Assembly (NCBI RefSeq): GCF_029227915.1
Contig: NC_079881.1
Location: 10,168,001 to 10,232,000 of the forward strand
Source of the DNA: Hydractinia symbiolongicarpus
Taxonomy: Eukaryota; Cnidaria; Hydrozoa; Anthoathecata; Hydractiniidae
DNA: 64,000 bases
Reading direction: 5' to 3'
Shown: positions 63,427-64,000 of the stretch, one piece after another
How positions within the stretch are numbered: the first letter of the stretch is position 1
How the letters are laid out: each line of letters starts with the position of its first letter
Position numbers and translations under genes: made by a program
The notes under the pieces: model-generated
Seen by the model: the letters and a program-made list of their open reading frames with translations, nothing else
What the model was told of the DNA's origin: nothing
Database searches by the model: none

Positions 63427-63499
63427 TGATTCCGCCCGGGCTCGAACCGGGGACCTTGCGCGTGTGAAGCGCACGTGATAACCGCTACACTACGGAATC
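63427..63499 (-). tRNA. tRNA-Val(CAC), model copy of the - strand Val gene (unit 103)
   Basis: Read on the minus strand this is a 73 nt tRNA whose body is nearly the same as that of Val(+): acceptor GATTCCG/CGGAATC, discriminator A, stem TGCGC/GCGCA. The loop TTCACAC gives anticodon CAC, reading GUG. A consistent difference from Val(+) is C for T in the D arm (AGCGG against AGTGG). It converges on Met and diverges from the next Val(+). A T4 on its strand lies 16 nt past its 3' end. Unit by unit it forms a 73 bp inverted repeat with Val(+). Confidence 0.95.
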
Positions 63500-63590
63500 C
63501 AATGAATTTTGGAACCTATGACGAAGGAAAGCAATACAAGGCTAAAATAGCTAGAGAAAAAAGCAAAAACATGTCGCTTGTTAGTTGTCA

Positions 63591-64000
63591 GATTCCGTAG
63601 TGTAGTGGTTATCACGTGCGCTTAACACGCGCAAGGACCCCGGTTCGATCCCGGGCGGAATCATTGATGTTTCCGCGAAGCGAACCTCGGAAGAGCCTCT
63701 GTAGGTTCCATGGTGTAATGGTTAGCACTCAGGACTCTGAATCCTGCGATCCGAGTTCAAGTCTCGGTGGAACTTGTGCCGTTAGTTGTGCCTCGGAAGC
63801 ACCTTTTGGGCGTTTGGAAGCAACGGCACTTGAAATATTTTAGTCATTTGCAAGAAGACATTGTAATAACAACGTTCTTCTGAAATGCATCGGATTAGGG
63901 CACAGTGCCTTGTTAGCGCAGTAGGCAGCGCGTCAGTCTCATAATCTGAAGGTCGTGAGTTCGATCCTCACACAGGGCAAGGCTTTTAGAAGCCGCAGTG
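63591..64000. tRNA. Array unit 104, cut by the window edge: Val(AAC)+, Gln(CUG)+, Met(CAU)+
   Basis: Val+ 63591-63663; Gln 63704-63775 (TGGAACT acceptor); Met 63907-63979. The terminator palindrome has one change (TTTTAGAAGCC). Val- lies beyond the window. Confidence 0.92.

Larger units (their letters stand above)
62975..63499. tRNA. Array unit 103: Val(AAC)+, Gln(CUG)+, Met(CAU)+, Val(CAC)-
   Basis: Val+ 62975-63047 (B box GGTCCGAGC); Gln 63088-63159; Met 63290-63362 (leader 1 bp shorter, TCTAA stem); Val- 63427-63499 canonical. Confidence 0.93.
1..64000. repeat. Tandem array of about 104 units of 617 bp, each with four tRNA genes
   Basis: The same order Val(+), Gln(+), Met(+), Val(-) recurs from the first to the last base. 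With the Val(+) start as 0, Gln starts at +113, Met at +316, Val(-) at +453 and the next unit at +617; most units keep this exact spacing and differ by scattered substitutions and 1-4 bp indels. Larger changes are deletions in units 2, 19, 60, 68, 72, 73 and 86, an inversion scar in units 49 and 52, and a retrotransposon in unit 55. I count about 97 full Val(+), 99 Gln, 101 Met and 103 Val(-) loci. The array continues beyond both edges. Many copies have mismatches in stems or promoter boxes, so the number of working genes is lower than the number of loci. Confidence 0.97.

Noticed and set aside
5-63843. About 100 similar plus-strand open frames of 75-122 codons, one per unit
   Set aside because: They run through Val, the spacer, Gln and its trailer; the repetition comes from the tRNA array. 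The longer forms only reflect TAG to CAG at the Gln T4, and no Kozak, intron or protein-family sign is seen.
1-64000. CRISPR array
   Set aside because: The period is 617 bp, the repeats are whole tRNA genes and there are no unique spacers.
1-64000. tRNA-derived SINE family instead of tRNA genes
   Set aside because: Units are strictly head to tail, have no A-tails or target duplications, and keep complete cloverleaves with acceptor pairing.
1-64000. Prokaryotic or organellar tRNA operon
   Set aside because: No encoded CCA, clear A and B boxes, T4 stops and elongator Met of the eukaryotic type argue for nuclear pol III genes.

Overview
The whole window is one tandem array of nuclear-type eukaryotic tRNA genes. 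A unit of about 617 bp is repeated about 104 times head to tail and runs off both window edges. A standard unit holds four genes: tRNA-Val on + (anticodon UAC or AAC), tRNA-Gln(CUG) on + 40 bp later, elongator tRNA-Met(CAU) on + 131 bp after that, and tRNA-Val(CAC) on - 64 bp further. A 91 bp spacer then leads to the next unit. I count about 400 full-length tRNA loci plus about ten truncated or rearranged ones, roughly one tRNA gene per 160 bp. No protein gene of the host is visible; the many short open frames only reflect the 617-bp repetition of the tRNA sequences.

Layout. Units 1-5 (25-2993) are somewhat degenerate at the edge. Units 6-22 (3085-13450) mostly carry Val(AAC). Units 23-48 (13542-29488) are almost all Val(UAC), and most have a - strand Val with shared weakening substitutions. 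Units 49-54 (29580-32501) contain an inversion scar that was itself duplicated. Unit 55 is split by a 1471 bp non-LTR retrotransposon fragment (32869-34339) holding an uninterrupted reverse transcriptase frame. Units 56-77 (34683-47564) mix Val(UAC) and Val(AAC) and carry three copies of a 197 bp deletion. Units 78-104 (47656-64000) are mostly Val(AAC) and include a 5-unit block duplicated in tandem (56189-59273 and 59274-62357).

Reading of the transcription units (inference from sequence). Each gene has A and B boxes for RNA polymerase III. There is no T4 between Val(+) and Gln, so these two are probably one dicistronic transcript ending at a T4 after a conserved hairpin in the Gln trailer. 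In about 20 units this T4 is mutated, which would join Val, Gln and Met in one transcript. Met and the convergent Val(-) are separated by a perfect palindrome, GGCTTTTAAAAGCC, that offers a T4 on both strands. The 91 bp spacer between Val(-) and the next Val(+) is a divergent promoter region.

The array also holds tRNA bodies with anticodons of another amino acid: Gln bodies with CUC (5), Val(-) bodies with CAU (4), Met bodies with AAU (2), and a Val body with AGC (1).

Organism: an animal-like nuclear genome. The tRNA bodies match the metazoan Val, Gln and elongator Met patterns, and the reverse transcriptase is of the CR1/L2-like type common in invertebrates; from memory it most resembles cnidarian (coral or anemone) copies. 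That taxonomic guess is tentative.
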